The notes under the pieces: generated by a model
Databases searched by the model: none
Told to the model about the DNA's origin: nothing
The model's input: the letters and a program-made list of their open reading frames with translations, nothing else
Position numbers and translations under genes: made by a program
Assembly: GCF_040675465.1 (NCBI RefSeq)
Contig: NZ_JBFAPA010000007.1
Coordinates: 1 to 64,000 of the forward strand
Source: Kibdelosporangium sp040675465
GTDB taxonomy: Bacteria > Actinomycetota > Actinomycetes > Mycobacteriales > Pseudonocardiaceae
DNA: 64,000 nt
Direction of reading: 5' to 3'
In this document: positions 33,637-42,063 of the stretch, one piece after another
Layout: every line of letters begins with the position of its first letter
Numbering within the stretch: position 1 is the first letter of the stretch

Positions 33637-33895
33637 TGAGTTTCTCCGTGTTTCTTGACGCCATGGCCGGCGGGCGACCGACATCGGCGACAGCGAGACC
33701 CCCATGAGATCCCCCTCCTGGCCGAGCCCCCCGCGCCCGCACGCCCGGACCCTACCCGCGAACGCCCCGGCGAGCGCGGGATTTGCCTTGTGAGCCGCCT
33801 CATCGTGCGGGTCCGCGGCGCGACCATGATCCGAACGGGCGCGCGGAATGGATCATCCGGCGGAAAGCCGTTGCCGCTGTTCCTAGGCTCGAACC

Positions 33896-34393
33896 ATGGA
33901 CAGGGTGCTGGTCGCCGGCAGTACGGGGGCGGGCAAGACGACGATGGCCCGCAGGATCTCGGCGCGGTTCGGCATGCCGCACTACGAGATGGACGCCCTG
34001 CACCACGGTCCCGGATGGGTGAAACGTCCGGAGTTCGAGGCGGATGTGGCGAAGTTCGCGGCACAGGACCGGTGGGTCGCCGAGGACCAGTACCACCGGT
34101 ATCTCGGGGATCTGTTGTGGACACGGGCGGACACCGTTGTCTGGCTTGACCTTCCGCGCAGCCTGGTGATGGCCAGGGTGGTGCGGCGGACGATCTGGCG
34201 GCTGGTCTCGCGGACCGAGCTGTACAACGGCAATCGCGAAGAGTTCCGTGGGCTGTTCGAACCGGATCACCCGATTTGGTGGGCTTGGTCCCAGTTCGAG
34301 CGAAAAAGGATGACGGTCCGCGAGTATGCGGACCGCCATCCGGGGGTCAGGCTGATCCGGGTGACCGAGCGGTCAGCGTCCGTAGTTGGTTGA
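33896..34393 (+). CDS. P-loop small-molecule kinase-like protein (adenylate kinase/FlaR type)
   Basis: A 165-residue P-loop protein: Walker A VAGSTGAGKTTMARRIS at residues 6-22, then GMPHYEMDALHHGPGW, a pattern of 'DNA topology modulation' FlaR-like proteins related to adenylate and shikimate kinases. A DTVVWLDLPRSLVMARVVRR segment gives the Walker B-like strand and the following basic helix. Substrate unknown. It overlaps the end of the convergent iniR gene by 47 bp, and is divergent from the glucosaminidase across a 259-bp gap in which I see no gene. Confidence 0.82.
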   Translation: MDRVLVAGSTGAGKTTMARRISARFGMPHYEMDALHHGPGWVKRPEFEADVAKFAAQDRWVAEDQYHRYLGDLLWTRADTVVWLDLPRSLVMARVVRRTIWRLVSRTELYNGNREEFRGLFEPDHPIWWAWSQFERKRMTVREYADRHPGVRLIRVTERSASVVG

Positions 34394-36755
34394 GCAGCTC
34401 GCTGCGGCTGGTGGCGCCGAGGCGTTGGCGCATGCGGGCCATGTGGTGCTCGACCGTCTTCGCCGAGATGAACAGCTGGTCGCCGACCTGCTTGTAGGTC
34501 ATGCCCTGCAGGACGAGCGCGGCGACTTCCTGCTCCCGTTCGCTCAACGGGCTTTCCGCGCTGGTCGGCGGGGCCGGATCGGCTGCGGCTTGGCGTCCTT
34601 GGAGTTCCCGCGCGCAGTCCAACAACGTCACCATGGCCTTGCGGTCGGACGTGCGGATCGCGGCCTGACCGGCCAGCCGGGCGCCGTCCCACCACATGCC
34701 CGCGTCGTGCAGGCCGCGAGCGGCCGACTCGGCGCGCACCGGATCCACCTTGCCCGCCATCAGATCCAGCCAGCACTGGGCGGCCTCGGCGAGCCGCTGC
34801 CCGAACCCGCTGGGGTTCCCGGAAAGCGCCTTGACGTGCTCCTGCGCCGGCTTCTCCGCGACGATCGCCGCGTGCAGGTTGCTCCAGTGCAAGCAGGCCA
34901 GCCACAACGACGGGTCACCCAGCCGGGCCGCCAACGCCTTTGCTTCCAGCAGGTGCGGGCCGAGCCGGGCCTCGTCGCCGAGCTTCGCCGCCGCGACCAC
35001 GAACTCGCCCAACGTCAGGAGCGTGAACAGGTCGACCGGGTGGCGGACAACGGCATCACACGCCTGCGACCAGATCCGCCGCAACGTCTGGACGTCGCTG
35101 TTCCGCCGTGCCAGGCCGACCTCCAGGGCCACCGCGAACAGCCAGTCCCGGGGTTCACGCGGCCTGGTGGAGGCCAAAATGGACGCTGAGGTGGTGAGCC
35201 GGCCGCGGATCATGCAGATCCAGGCCTGCAGCAACCGGTGCCGGGTGGCCAGCAGCGGGCCGCCCATGTTCGCGGCCACCGCACGGTCCAGAACGGACTC
35301 CGCGACACCCAGTTCACCGCACTGCAAAGCCACCAAAGCGGCCAAAGCCGCCGGGCTGTCCGGGAGCAGAACACCGCGGCCCGCGGGTTCGAGCAGGCCG
35401 GCTGCGCGTACGAGCGCGGACAACGCCTCCACCGGGCTGCCCGTCACCGACTCACGAACCCCTTGGGCCATCAGCGAAGCAGCACCGTCCAGGAGCGTCG
35501 GCGGCTTGTCGCTGGGCGGTGCGGGCACCTGGTCCAGACACCCGGTGCCGATCATCCCGATCATGGCGAACGAGCTGTCCCCGGACCACCGGTACAACTC
35601 CGCGGACCGGCCGAGCTGGCCGCGATGGGCCAGTGCGGTCGCCGCGACCCGGGCGCCGTCGGCCCGGCCCGCCGGGTCTTCGCCGGAAATGGCCTGGTCG
35701 GCCAGGCGCAGCGCGGAATCGAGGTCGCCGGCCAACGCCGAAGCGCGCGCCCACCCGGACGCCGACTTCACCAACGGACGACCGGCGGCCACCGCGGCGG
35801 CGAACAACTTCGCTGACAGCGCGGGGTCCTCCGTCAGGGCCTCGGTGGCTGCGGCGTGGAATGCCGCTGCCACACCGGCTCCGCCGACCCCGCTGCCCAG
35901 CAACGACCGCGCCAGCGGCAGCACCGACTCGCCGCGTTCCAGCAGCAACTCGGCAAGTCGTTGCCGCACAGCGAGTCCGCGCTCGGCCGGGATCACCGCG
36001 TTGATCGCCCGGTGGCAGATCGGCAGCAGCGCACCGTCGTGGCCGAGCAGTCCGGTCGCGCGCGCCGCCTCCATGACGGTCACGACTTCGTTGGCATCGC
36101 TGCCAAGCAGCGACGCCAGCAAGTCCGTGCGCAGACCGGCGCCGGCCTGGGCGGCCAGCACGTACTGCAGGACGTCCGCGTCCAGCAGGTCGAAGTCGTA
36201 GCGGAACGCGGCCAGCGCGGCCTCGGGGAGCTCGGTCGCCGGGCGGGTGCCCATCGCCTTGACCACCCGGTCCACGAACGCGGGCACACCACCCGTTTGG
36301 GTATGCAGGAATTCCACCAGTTCGGGGGCTGGCGCCGCGCCGAACACGCCCGCTGCGAGCGTGCGCACCTGAGAACGATCCAAAGGTGTGAGCATCACCG
36401 TGGAACCCACCGATCGGGTGAGTTCGGTGAGCGCCGGCGACCGCGGCCATGGGCGCAGCGTGATCACCAGCCGGGACGCCGTGGCCAGCGCCGCCAGTTT
36501 GTCCTCGGGCAGCGTGTGCGCGTCGTCGACGAGGACCGCGCAGTCCTGGCCGGGCTGGTCGGCGACGCGGACGCCCGCGCTCTCGTAGATCCGCCGCAGC
36601 GCGCGGAGGAACGTGGTCTTGCCATAGCCACCGGGAGCGACGATGGCAACGGCGACCGGTGCGCTGGGGTCGGCCTCGACGGCGGCCAGCACTCTGCCGG
36701 CCTGCTCGTCCAGGACGTGCCCGGTACGTGCTCGAGTCGCTGTTCGTTGGCTCAA
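34347..36755 (-). CDS. iniR: ATP-binding LuxR-family regulator of the ini region (IniR-like)
   Basis: An 802-residue LAL-type regulator. Walker A is APGGYGKTTFLRALRRI (about 41-57) and Walker B is CAVLVDDAHTLPEDKLAALA (about 75-94). A long helical-repeat middle and a C-terminal LuxR helix-turn-helix (LSEREQEVAALVLQGMTYKQ, then VEHHMARMRQRLGATSRSEL) complete it. In M. tuberculosis the divergent neighbour of iniBAC, Rv0339c (IniR), has this architecture and controls the operon; the same arrangement here supports the name. Start is TTG at 36755, overlapping the Hsp70 stop (TTGA), with GAGGGCGG upstream. It is therefore coupled to the Hsp70 gene. Likely target: the palindromes at 38185-38215. Confidence 0.85.
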   Translation of the reverse strand: MSQRTATRARTGHVLDEQAGRVLAAVEADPSAPVAVAIVAPGGYGKTTFLRALRRIYESAGVRVADQPGQDCAVLVDDAHTLPEDKLAALATASRLVITLRPWPRSPALTELTRSVGSTVMLTPLDRSQVRTLAAGVFGAAPAPELVEFLHTQTGGVPAFVDRVVKAMGTRPATELPEAALAAFRYDFDLLDADVLQYVLAAQAGAGLRTDLLASLLGSDANEVVTVMEAARATGLLGHDGALLPICHRAINAVIPAERGLAVRQRLAELLLERGESVLPLARSLLGSGVGGAGVAAAFHAAATEALTEDPALSAKLFAAAVAAGRPLVKSASGWARASALAGDLDSALRLADQAISGEDPAGRADGARVAATALAHRGQLGRSAELYRWSGDSSFAMIGMIGTGCLDQVPAPPSDKPPTLLDGAASLMAQGVRESVTGSPVEALSALVRAAGLLEPAGRGVLLPDSPAALAALVALQCGELGVAESVLDRAVAANMGGPLLATRHRLLQAWICMIRGRLTTSASILASTRPREPRDWLFAVALEVGLARRNSDVQTLRRIWSQACDAVVRHPVDLFTLLTLGEFVVAAAKLGDEARLGPHLLEAKALAARLGDPSLWLACLHWSNLHAAIVAEKPAQEHVKALSGNPSGFGQRLAEAAQCWLDLMAGKVDPVRAESAARGLHDAGMWWDGARLAGQAAIRTSDRKAMVTLLDCARELQGRQAAADPAPPTSAESPLSEREQEVAALVLQGMTYKQVGDQLFISAKTVEHHMARMRQRLGATSRSELLNQLRTLTARSPGSA

Positions 36756-38089
36756 CGGCCGCCCTCGCCTGTCTGTTGTGCTGACGTGGAGTTCACTACG
36801 GTCGAGGTTCCTGCGGCTGGCGCAGGGGGAGCTGGTGGGTCGGGGCGCAGGTACAAGGTCAGCGCCACGCCCGCGGCCAGCACCGCGGCCCCGGCGGCGC
36901 CGAGCACGGCGGGTTTCATCCCGGTGATCAGCCGCAGGAACGACCGCGGCCGCGGCAGGTCCAGCGGGGCGACGTCGACCTCGGGGCGGTCCGGCGGCGG
37001 CGCGTCCTCGAACGGGTCGTCCGGGATGACCACCGGCTTGGACGCCGGGACCAGGCGCTGGGCGGCGATCGCGGCGCCCAGCGCGCAGGCCTGGTCGGGT
37101 TCCGGGAACAGCACCACCTGGTTGCGCAGCTGACCCACGATCAGCTCGGTGACCAGGGGGATCCGTGAGGACCCGCCGGTGAGCACGACCGAGGCCAGGT
37201 CCTCGGCGCGGACCGGGGCGGACTGGATGGTGCGCAGCAGTTCCTCGATGCCGGCCTCGACCGCGGTGCGGATCTTGTCCTCGAACTCCGCGCGGGTCAC
37301 CTCGATCTCACGCACCGCGGTCTGCGTGCCGGTGGTGAGGAACTCCTTGGCCGCCGTGCACAGCTCGCGCAGCCGGGCCAGGGTCGCCCAGGCGTCCGGG
37401 TCGGCCATGTCGATGTCCACCCCGGCGCGGACGTGGTCGAAGATCACGTCGTCGAAGCTGTCGCCGCCGTTGGGTTCCACACTTTCGGATGACGTGAGCA
37501 GCTCGAAGGTGCCCAAGGGTGATCGCCGGACCACCGCGCACGACAGCGCTCCGGCGCCCAGGTCGTACACCGCGATGGCTTGCCCGTTCACCACATCGTG
37601 CGAAGCCGCGTGACTCTCGCCGACCGCGATCGGCTCGGGCAGCAAGGTGACCTTGTCGAGGTTCGCCTGGCGCAGCGCCCGGTGCAGCATGCGCTTGCGG
37701 TAGGAGCCCCAGTCGGCGGGATGGGTGAGCACGATGTGTTCCGGGGCCATGTTCTCGGCCTTGGTGACCTCGTCGGCCACCCACCGGACCAGGACGGCGG
37801 TCAGCGCCTCGGCGGTGCAGGACTCGCCCGCCACCATCAGGGGAACCTCGTCACCTATGCGCCGCGCGAATCCCCTAGCGGCGTTGGCGGGGTCCGAGGT
37901 GGCATGCCGGTGGGCCGCGTCACCGACCAGGACGGTCCCGTCCGCGGCGAAGTACACCACCGTCGGGATGCTGGCAGCGCGTTCACCCAGCTGGGCGATT
38001 TCGGCGTCGCCCCAGGTGGAGCCCGCCTGCCGGGACACGGCCGCCGCGGTTCGACTGGTGCCTACGTCGATGCCAAGGACGTATGGCAT
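36752..38089 (-). CDS. membrane-anchored Hsp70-like protein without substrate-binding domain
   Basis: About 445 residues. The Hsp70/actin ATPase domain fills residues 1-345: phosphate-1 YVLGIDVGTSRTAAAV, phosphate-2 IAVYDLGAGALSCAVV, adenosine motif SVVLTGGSSRIPLV. Instead of the usual beta-sandwich peptide-binding domain there is a Pro/Asp-rich stretch (FEDAPPPDRPEVDVAPLD), a single membrane helix (AVLGAAGAAVLAAGVALTLY) and a short extracytoplasmic Pro/Ala tail. So it is an anchored ATPase module, not a classical chaperone. The ATG at 38089 follows GAGGAGA at slightly long spacing. It is coupled to iniR, suggesting that the ATPase takes part in signalling to or from the ini system. Confidence 0.85.
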   Translation of the reverse strand: MPYVLGIDVGTSRTAAAVSRQAGSTWGDAEIAQLGERAASIPTVVYFAADGTVLVGDAAHRHATSDPANAARGFARRIGDEVPLMVAGESCTAEALTAVLVRWVADEVTKAENMAPEHIVLTHPADWGSYRKRMLHRALRQANLDKVTLLPEPIAVGESHAASHDVVNGQAIAVYDLGAGALSCAVVRRSPLGTFELLTSSESVEPNGGDSFDDVIFDHVRAGVDIDMADPDAWATLARLRELCTAAKEFLTTGTQTAVREIEVTRAEFEDKIRTAVEAGIEELLRTIQSAPVRAEDLASVVLTGGSSRIPLVTELIVGQLRNQVVLFPEPDQACALGAAIAAQRLVPASKPVVIPDDPFEDAPPPDRPEVDVAPLDLPRPRSFLRLITGMKPAVLGAAGAAVLAAGVALTLYLRPDPPAPPAPAAGTSTVVNSTSAQQTGEGGR

Positions 38090-38184
38090 GCAGGGAGGTC
38101 TCCTCGCTCGTTCGGGTTTCACCCACTTGGGTCACATCTTCGTACCAAACCCGCAACCGCCGTGGGGAACGGGGACGCGACAAA

Positions 38185-38215
38185 TAGGGGGATGCCCTAG
38201 TCCCCCTAATGGGGG
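38185..38215. promoter_or_regulatory. candidate IniR operator palindromes
   Basis: Within the 269-bp region between the divergent Hsp70 gene and iniB, TAGGG-GGATG-CCCTA (38185-38199) is a perfect inverted repeat, embedded in AGGGGG-N10-CCCCCT (38186-38207), and followed by CCCCCTAATGGGGG (38202-38215). Nested GGG/CCC palindromes of this kind resemble sites of LuxR-type regulators. They lie about 145-175 bp upstream of iniB. Binding by IniR is inference. Confidence 0.55.
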
Positions 38216-38265
38216 AGGGGTCAGTAAACCCGATGGGGGCGCCAGATGACTAGGAGTGATCACCG

Positions 38266-38290
38266 ATGTCCGGGGGCGCCCCCCGGACAT
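38266..38290 (+). other. strong hairpin in the iniB leader
   Basis: ATGTCCGGGGG (38266-38276) pairs perfectly with CCCCCGGACAT (38280-38290) around a 3-nt loop. AGCTTTTCGG follows, giving a short T-run. It lies 68 bp upstream of iniB and could be a leader attenuator or a terminator shielding iniB. Whether it is transcribed depends on where the promoter lies. Confidence 0.5.
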
Positions 38291-38358
38291 AGCTTTTCGG
38301 CACTGCCGGACCGCGCTCCGGTCGTCCCTGTAGACGTCCCTTCGAGGAGTAGATCCCC

Positions 38359-39951
38359 TTGGTTCACGACGACCCCCAGCCCGCGGCCCCCGCCGCCCCG
38401 GCGCCGGCGCCCGCCGCCGAGCCCGCCGCCCCCAGCGGGGAGCTCAACCTGCACGACTTCGTGCTCAACCTGCTGCGGGACCCGTCGGCCCAGCAGGCGT
38501 TCGACCTCGACCCGACCGGCTGCCTCAAGGCCGCCGGCCTGCACGACATCACCCCGGGCGACGTGCACGACGTCATCCCGCTGGTCACCGACCTGGTGCG
38601 CAGCGGCGACCTGAGCGACATGACCAGCAGCCTCACCCTGGACGGTGCGGCCGGCCTGGCCGACAGCTGGGTCAAGGCCGAGGGCACCACCCCGCTGGCC
38701 GGGTTCGACGGTGCCGGCGAGGTCGCCGTTGACGACCGTGGCGTCGGCGTGGCCGGTTACGCCCACGTGGTGGACACCGCGGTCGGCGACTTCGGCGTCG
38801 GCGGCGAGTTCCAGAACGGCGAGTTCGAGGCCCGCGTCTTCCCGGGTGTCGGCGCGGTCGAGGCCGGGTTCGCCGACGGCAAGCTGTACGTCGACGACGC
38901 CACCCTGCGCGTCCCGGGCGCCCCGGACATCGACCTGGCCGACCAGCTCAACGGCCTCGCGGGGATGGCCCCGTCGCTGCCCGGCCTGCCGGACCTCGGC
39001 AACGTGACCGGCATGGTGCCCGGCCTCGCCGGTGCGGGCCTGCCCGACCTGGACGACGTGACCGGCATCGCCGGCCACCTCCCGGTGAGCGACCTGACCG
39101 GTGCCGTTTCCGGCGCCGGGCTGCCCATGGACGACGTGACCGGCGTGGTGTCCGGCGCGGGCCTGCCGAACCTCGACGGTGTGACCGGCCTGGCCCATGG
39201 CCTGCCGGGTGTCGGTGACCTGACCGGTGCCGCGTCGGGTGTCGGCCTGCCGCAGCTCGACGACGTCACGGGCCTGACCGGTGGTCTTGCCGGTGTGGGT
39301 GACCTGACTGGGCTGGCTGGTGGGCTGCCGGGTGTCGGCGATGTCACCAACCTCGTGCCGCAGCTCGACGATGTCACCGGGTTGGTGGGTCACCTGCCAC
39401 TCGGTGAGGTGACCGGTGCGCTGCCGGAGACGGGCGAGCTGGCCAAGGGCCTCGCCGACCCGACCGCCGCCGCGAGCGCCCTCGCCGGTGCCGTTCCCGC
39501 CCTGCCGGTGCTGCCGCAGGTTCCGGGTCTGCCCGGGCTGCCCTCGCTGCCGGACGTGACCTCGCACCTGCCGGTCGAGGTTCCGCAGCTGCCCGCGCTT
39601 CCCGCGCTGCCGACCGACCACGTCAACCACGCCGTGGACGCCGGCCAGGAGGTCGCCAACCAGACCGTCGACGGTGCCCAGGCGGGCCAGCTGCCGGACC
39701 TCGGCAGCCACCTGCCCCAGCTGCCGATCCACCTGCCGCAGCTGCCCGTCGAACTGCCGCACCTGCCGGTGCACCTGCCGCAGCTGCCGGTCGACGTGCC
39801 CCAGCTGCCGAACCTGCCGATCGGTGACGCCTCCGGGCACAGCGTGGTCGGCGACGTGGTGGACCAGACCGGTCTCGGCCACGTGATCAACAACAACCCG
39901 GTGACGGACGCGGTCCACGACCTCGCACCAGATCTCCACCTGGGTCTGTAG
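38359..39951 (+). CDS. iniB: IniB-like repeat protein
   Basis: A 530-residue protein. Residues 1-30 are Ala/Pro-rich; a compact region LHDFVLNLLRDPSAQQAFDL (about 31-50) with ITPGDVHDVIPLVTDLV matches the IniB N-terminal domain. A beta-rich section (about 95-195) precedes two repeat zones: degenerate DDVTG-x-(A/V/S)-x-GLP units (about 215-350) and a Leu-Pro zone (about 443-492) of HLPQLP-V/I-like seven-residue steps. No classical signal peptide is visible. Gene order with iniA and iniC fits M. tuberculosis iniBAC, whose function in cell-wall stress is not settled. TTG start at 38359 follows GAGGAG at slightly long spacing. Confidence 0.85.
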   Translation: MVHDDPQPAAPAAPAPAPAAEPAAPSGELNLHDFVLNLLRDPSAQQAFDLDPTGCLKAAGLHDITPGDVHDVIPLVTDLVRSGDLSDMTSSLTLDGAAGLADSWVKAEGTTPLAGFDGAGEVAVDDRGVGVAGYAHVVDTAVGDFGVGGEFQNGEFEARVFPGVGAVEAGFADGKLYVDDATLRVPGAPDIDLADQLNGLAGMAPSLPGLPDLGNVTGMVPGLAGAGLPDLDDVTGIAGHLPVSDLTGAVSGAGLPMDDVTGVVSGAGLPNLDGVTGLAHGLPGVGDLTGAASGVGLPQLDDVTGLTGGLAGVGDLTGLAGGLPGVGDVTNLVPQLDDVTGLVGHLPLGEVTGALPETGELAKGLADPTAAASALAGAVPALPVLPQVPGLPGLPSLPDVTSHLPVEVPQLPALPALPTDHVNHAVDAGQEVANQTVDGAQAGQLPDLGSHLPQLPIHLPQLPVELPHLPVHLPQLPVDVPQLPNLPIGDASGHSVVGDVVDQTGLGHVINNNPVTDAVHDLAPDLHLGL

Positions 39952-40260
39952 GACCCTCTCTGTCTGGACGCCGGGCAACCCTCGGGGGGCGGCCCGGCGC
40001 CCGGAGACCTGGCTGCGCGCGTGAGGAGTGCACGCGGCGCGGCCGGGCGGGTTGGCCTCCGGCCCCCGACTGCCAGCTTGCTCAGCGGCGCCGACAAAAA
40101 CGGGCGGACGAGATCAAATCTCAGCCGGCTCTCGTCCGTAAGTCCCGAACTGTCTAGCAGCGCCGATGCTGGTTGCCGGGGGCCGGAATCACGTCCACTC
40201 CCAGTGGTCTTTCGACCACAAGGGGTTCACCCGAACGGTCGAGCAAGGCACACTATTCGG
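39952..40260 (+). promoter_or_regulatory. structured iniB-iniA intergenic region
   Basis: A 309-bp gap inside the ini operon. It contains a short terminator-like stem, CGCCGGGC (39969-39976) with GCCCGGCG (39992-39999). A stem CGGACGAG (40105-40112) with CTCGTCCG (40131-40138) lies inside a long-range inverted repeat, TCCGGCCCCCG (40058-40068) with CGGGGGCCGGA (40177-40187). Open reading continues upstream of iniA in its frame but looks non-coding. Possible uses are partial termination, a second promoter or an RNA leader. Confidence 0.5.
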
Positions 40261-42063
40261 GTGACTGTGGCGACCTGGCTCGAGGTGCTCGATGAGACCA
40301 TCGGCGCTTCCGTTCGGCACCACCGGCCTGACCTGGCCGAACGGCTGCGCGCCAAGCGGGCTCAGCTGCTCGACCCGCAGCTGCGGGTGCTGGTGATCGG
40401 CGAAGCGAACCAGGGCAAGAGCCAGCTGGTGAACGCGTTGGTGGCCGCGCCGGTGTGCGCGGTCGGCGACGACGTCACCACGCTGGCTCCGACGATCGTG
40501 AGATACGCGGAAAAGCCTTCCGCGGCAAGGCTGTTGCACGACGGCACGGAGGCCGCGCCGCAGCGGCAGGCCATCCCGGTGGACCAGGCGACCGGCCGCG
40601 GCGGGGACCCGGTGACCACTGAGGTCCGGCTGCCGCGCAAGCTGCTCGCCGCGGGCCTTGTGTTGATCGACACACCCGCGATCGGCAATCTGCACCAGCT
40701 GCGCGCGCAGAACACGTTCGCCGCGCTCAGCGGCGCCGACGCCGTGCTGCTGGCTTCCGATGCCACCCAGGAGCTTTCGCCGACCGAGCTGGAGCTGCTG
40801 GCCCAGGTGCGGCGGTTGTGCCCGACCATCGTGCTCGTGCTCACCAAGATCGACCTGGCGCCGCGGTGGCGCAACGTGGCCGAACGCAACCGCGAACACC
40901 TTGCCAGGGCCGGGGTTCAGGTCGCCGTCGTACCGGTGTCGTCCGCGTTGCGGTTGCGTGCCGCGCAAAGCGACGACACCGCGCTGAACGCGGAGTCCGG
41001 GTTCCCGGAGCTGATCGAACGGCTGCGCACCGACGTGCTGGCCACCGCGTCGGCTCCGGTGGCGCGGCACAACTTCGCCACCATGACCGGGACCGCGATC
41101 GCGGAACTGGTGGGACAGCTGAACAAAGAGCTCGCCGTGCGGTCCGACGGCACCGACTCGCCCGCGGTGGCCGAGCTGCGCGACATCCAGCAGCGGATGG
41201 CCGACCTGCGGCGGCGGTCGGCCCGGTGGCAGACCCTGCTGGCCGACGAGATGGCCGACATGATGGCCGACCTCGACTACGACCTGCGCGACCGGACCCG
41301 CAAGATCCTGCGCGAGGTGGACAAGGCGTTCGACGAGGCCGACCCGGCCAGGACCTGGGAGCAGTTCGAGGGCTGGCTGGCCGACAGCCTCACCGAGGCG
41401 GCCGAGACGAACTTCTCCTGGCTGGTCGAGCGGGCCTGGTGGATCGCGGACAAGGTGTCGGAGATCTTCCCGGAACGCCAGGAGGTCGTGCCGCCGTCGC
41501 TGATCCCGGCGGACGCCGACATGGAGCCCAACGATCCGGAGATGCCCAAGCTGGACAAGTTCAGCCCGGGGCAACGGATCTTCACCGGCCTGCGCGGATC
41601 CTACGGCGGTGTCCTGATGTTCGGCCTGATCACGAGTCTCGCGGGGTTGCCGCTGATCAACCCGATCTCGCTGGGCGCGGGCGCGGTGCTGGGCGGCAAG
41701 AGCATCGGCGAGGAGGGCGAGTCACGGCTCAAGCGCCGCCAGGCCGCGGCGAAATCCGCGGCGCAGCGCCATGTCGACGACTTCTTCCTGCGGTTCTCCA
41801 AGGACTGCAAGGACGCCTCGCGGCGGATCCAGCGCGGCCTGCGCGACCACTTCACCGCGGTCGCCGAGGAGATCCAGCAGGAGCTGGCCGACGAGGCCGC
41901 CGCGGCGCAACGAGCCGCGCAGGTCGAGGCCACCCGGCGGGAACGGCGTAACCAAGAGCTGCGTCAGGCGTTGGCCAAGCTGACCGCGCTGCACGGCCAG
42001 ATCCAGGGTGTGGCCGGTGCGCTGCCCGCCGCTTCGAAGAACCCGTTGGGGATCACCGCGTGA
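40261..42063 (+). CDS. iniA: IniA-like bacterial dynamin-like GTPase
   Basis: A 600-residue dynamin-like GTPase. G1 is LVIGEANQGKSQLVNALV (about residues 44-61), G3 LVLIDTPAIGN (about 136-146) and G4 VLVLTKIDLAP (about 191-201). A helical stalk follows, with a membrane-contact segment VLMFGLITSLAGLPLINPIS (about 452-471), then a C-terminal helical region rich in Arg/Gln/Ala. M. tuberculosis IniA is a dynamin-like protein that remodels membranes and supports tolerance to cell-wall drugs. GTG at 40261 is chosen from the conserved start VTVATWLEVLDETIG; there is no clear ribosome-binding site, so a leaderless start is possible. Partner gene iniC follows by a GTGA overlap. Confidence 0.87.
   Translation: MTVATWLEVLDETIGASVRHHRPDLAERLRAKRAQLLDPQLRVLVIGEANQGKSQLVNALVAAPVCAVGDDVTTLAPTIVRYAEKPSAARLLHDGTEAAPQRQAIPVDQATGRGGDPVTTEVRLPRKLLAAGLVLIDTPAIGNLHQLRAQNTFAALSGADAVLLASDATQELSPTELELLAQVRRLCPTIVLVLTKIDLAPRWRNVAERNREHLARAGVQVAVVPVSSALRLRAAQSDDTALNAESGFPELIERLRTDVLATASAPVARHNFATMTGTAIAELVGQLNKELAVRSDGTDSPAVAELRDIQQRMADLRRRSARWQTLLADEMADMMADLDYDLRDRTRKILREVDKAFDEADPARTWEQFEGWLADSLTEAAETNFSWLVERAWWIADKVSEIFPERQEVVPPSLIPADADMEPNDPEMPKLDKFSPGQRIFTGLRGSYGGVLMFGLITSLAGLPLINPISLGAGAVLGGKSIGEEGESRLKRRQAAAKSAAQRHVDDFFLRFSKDCKDASRRIQRGLRDHFTAVAEEIQQELADEAAAAQRAAQVEATRRERRNQELRQALAKLTALHGQIQGVAGALPAASKNPLGITA

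Noticed and set aside
38266..38290. CRISPR-like or phage-type repeat at the iniB leader
   Set aside because: Only a single hairpin is present, with no spaced repeat array; there is no CRISPR array anywhere in the window that I can see.
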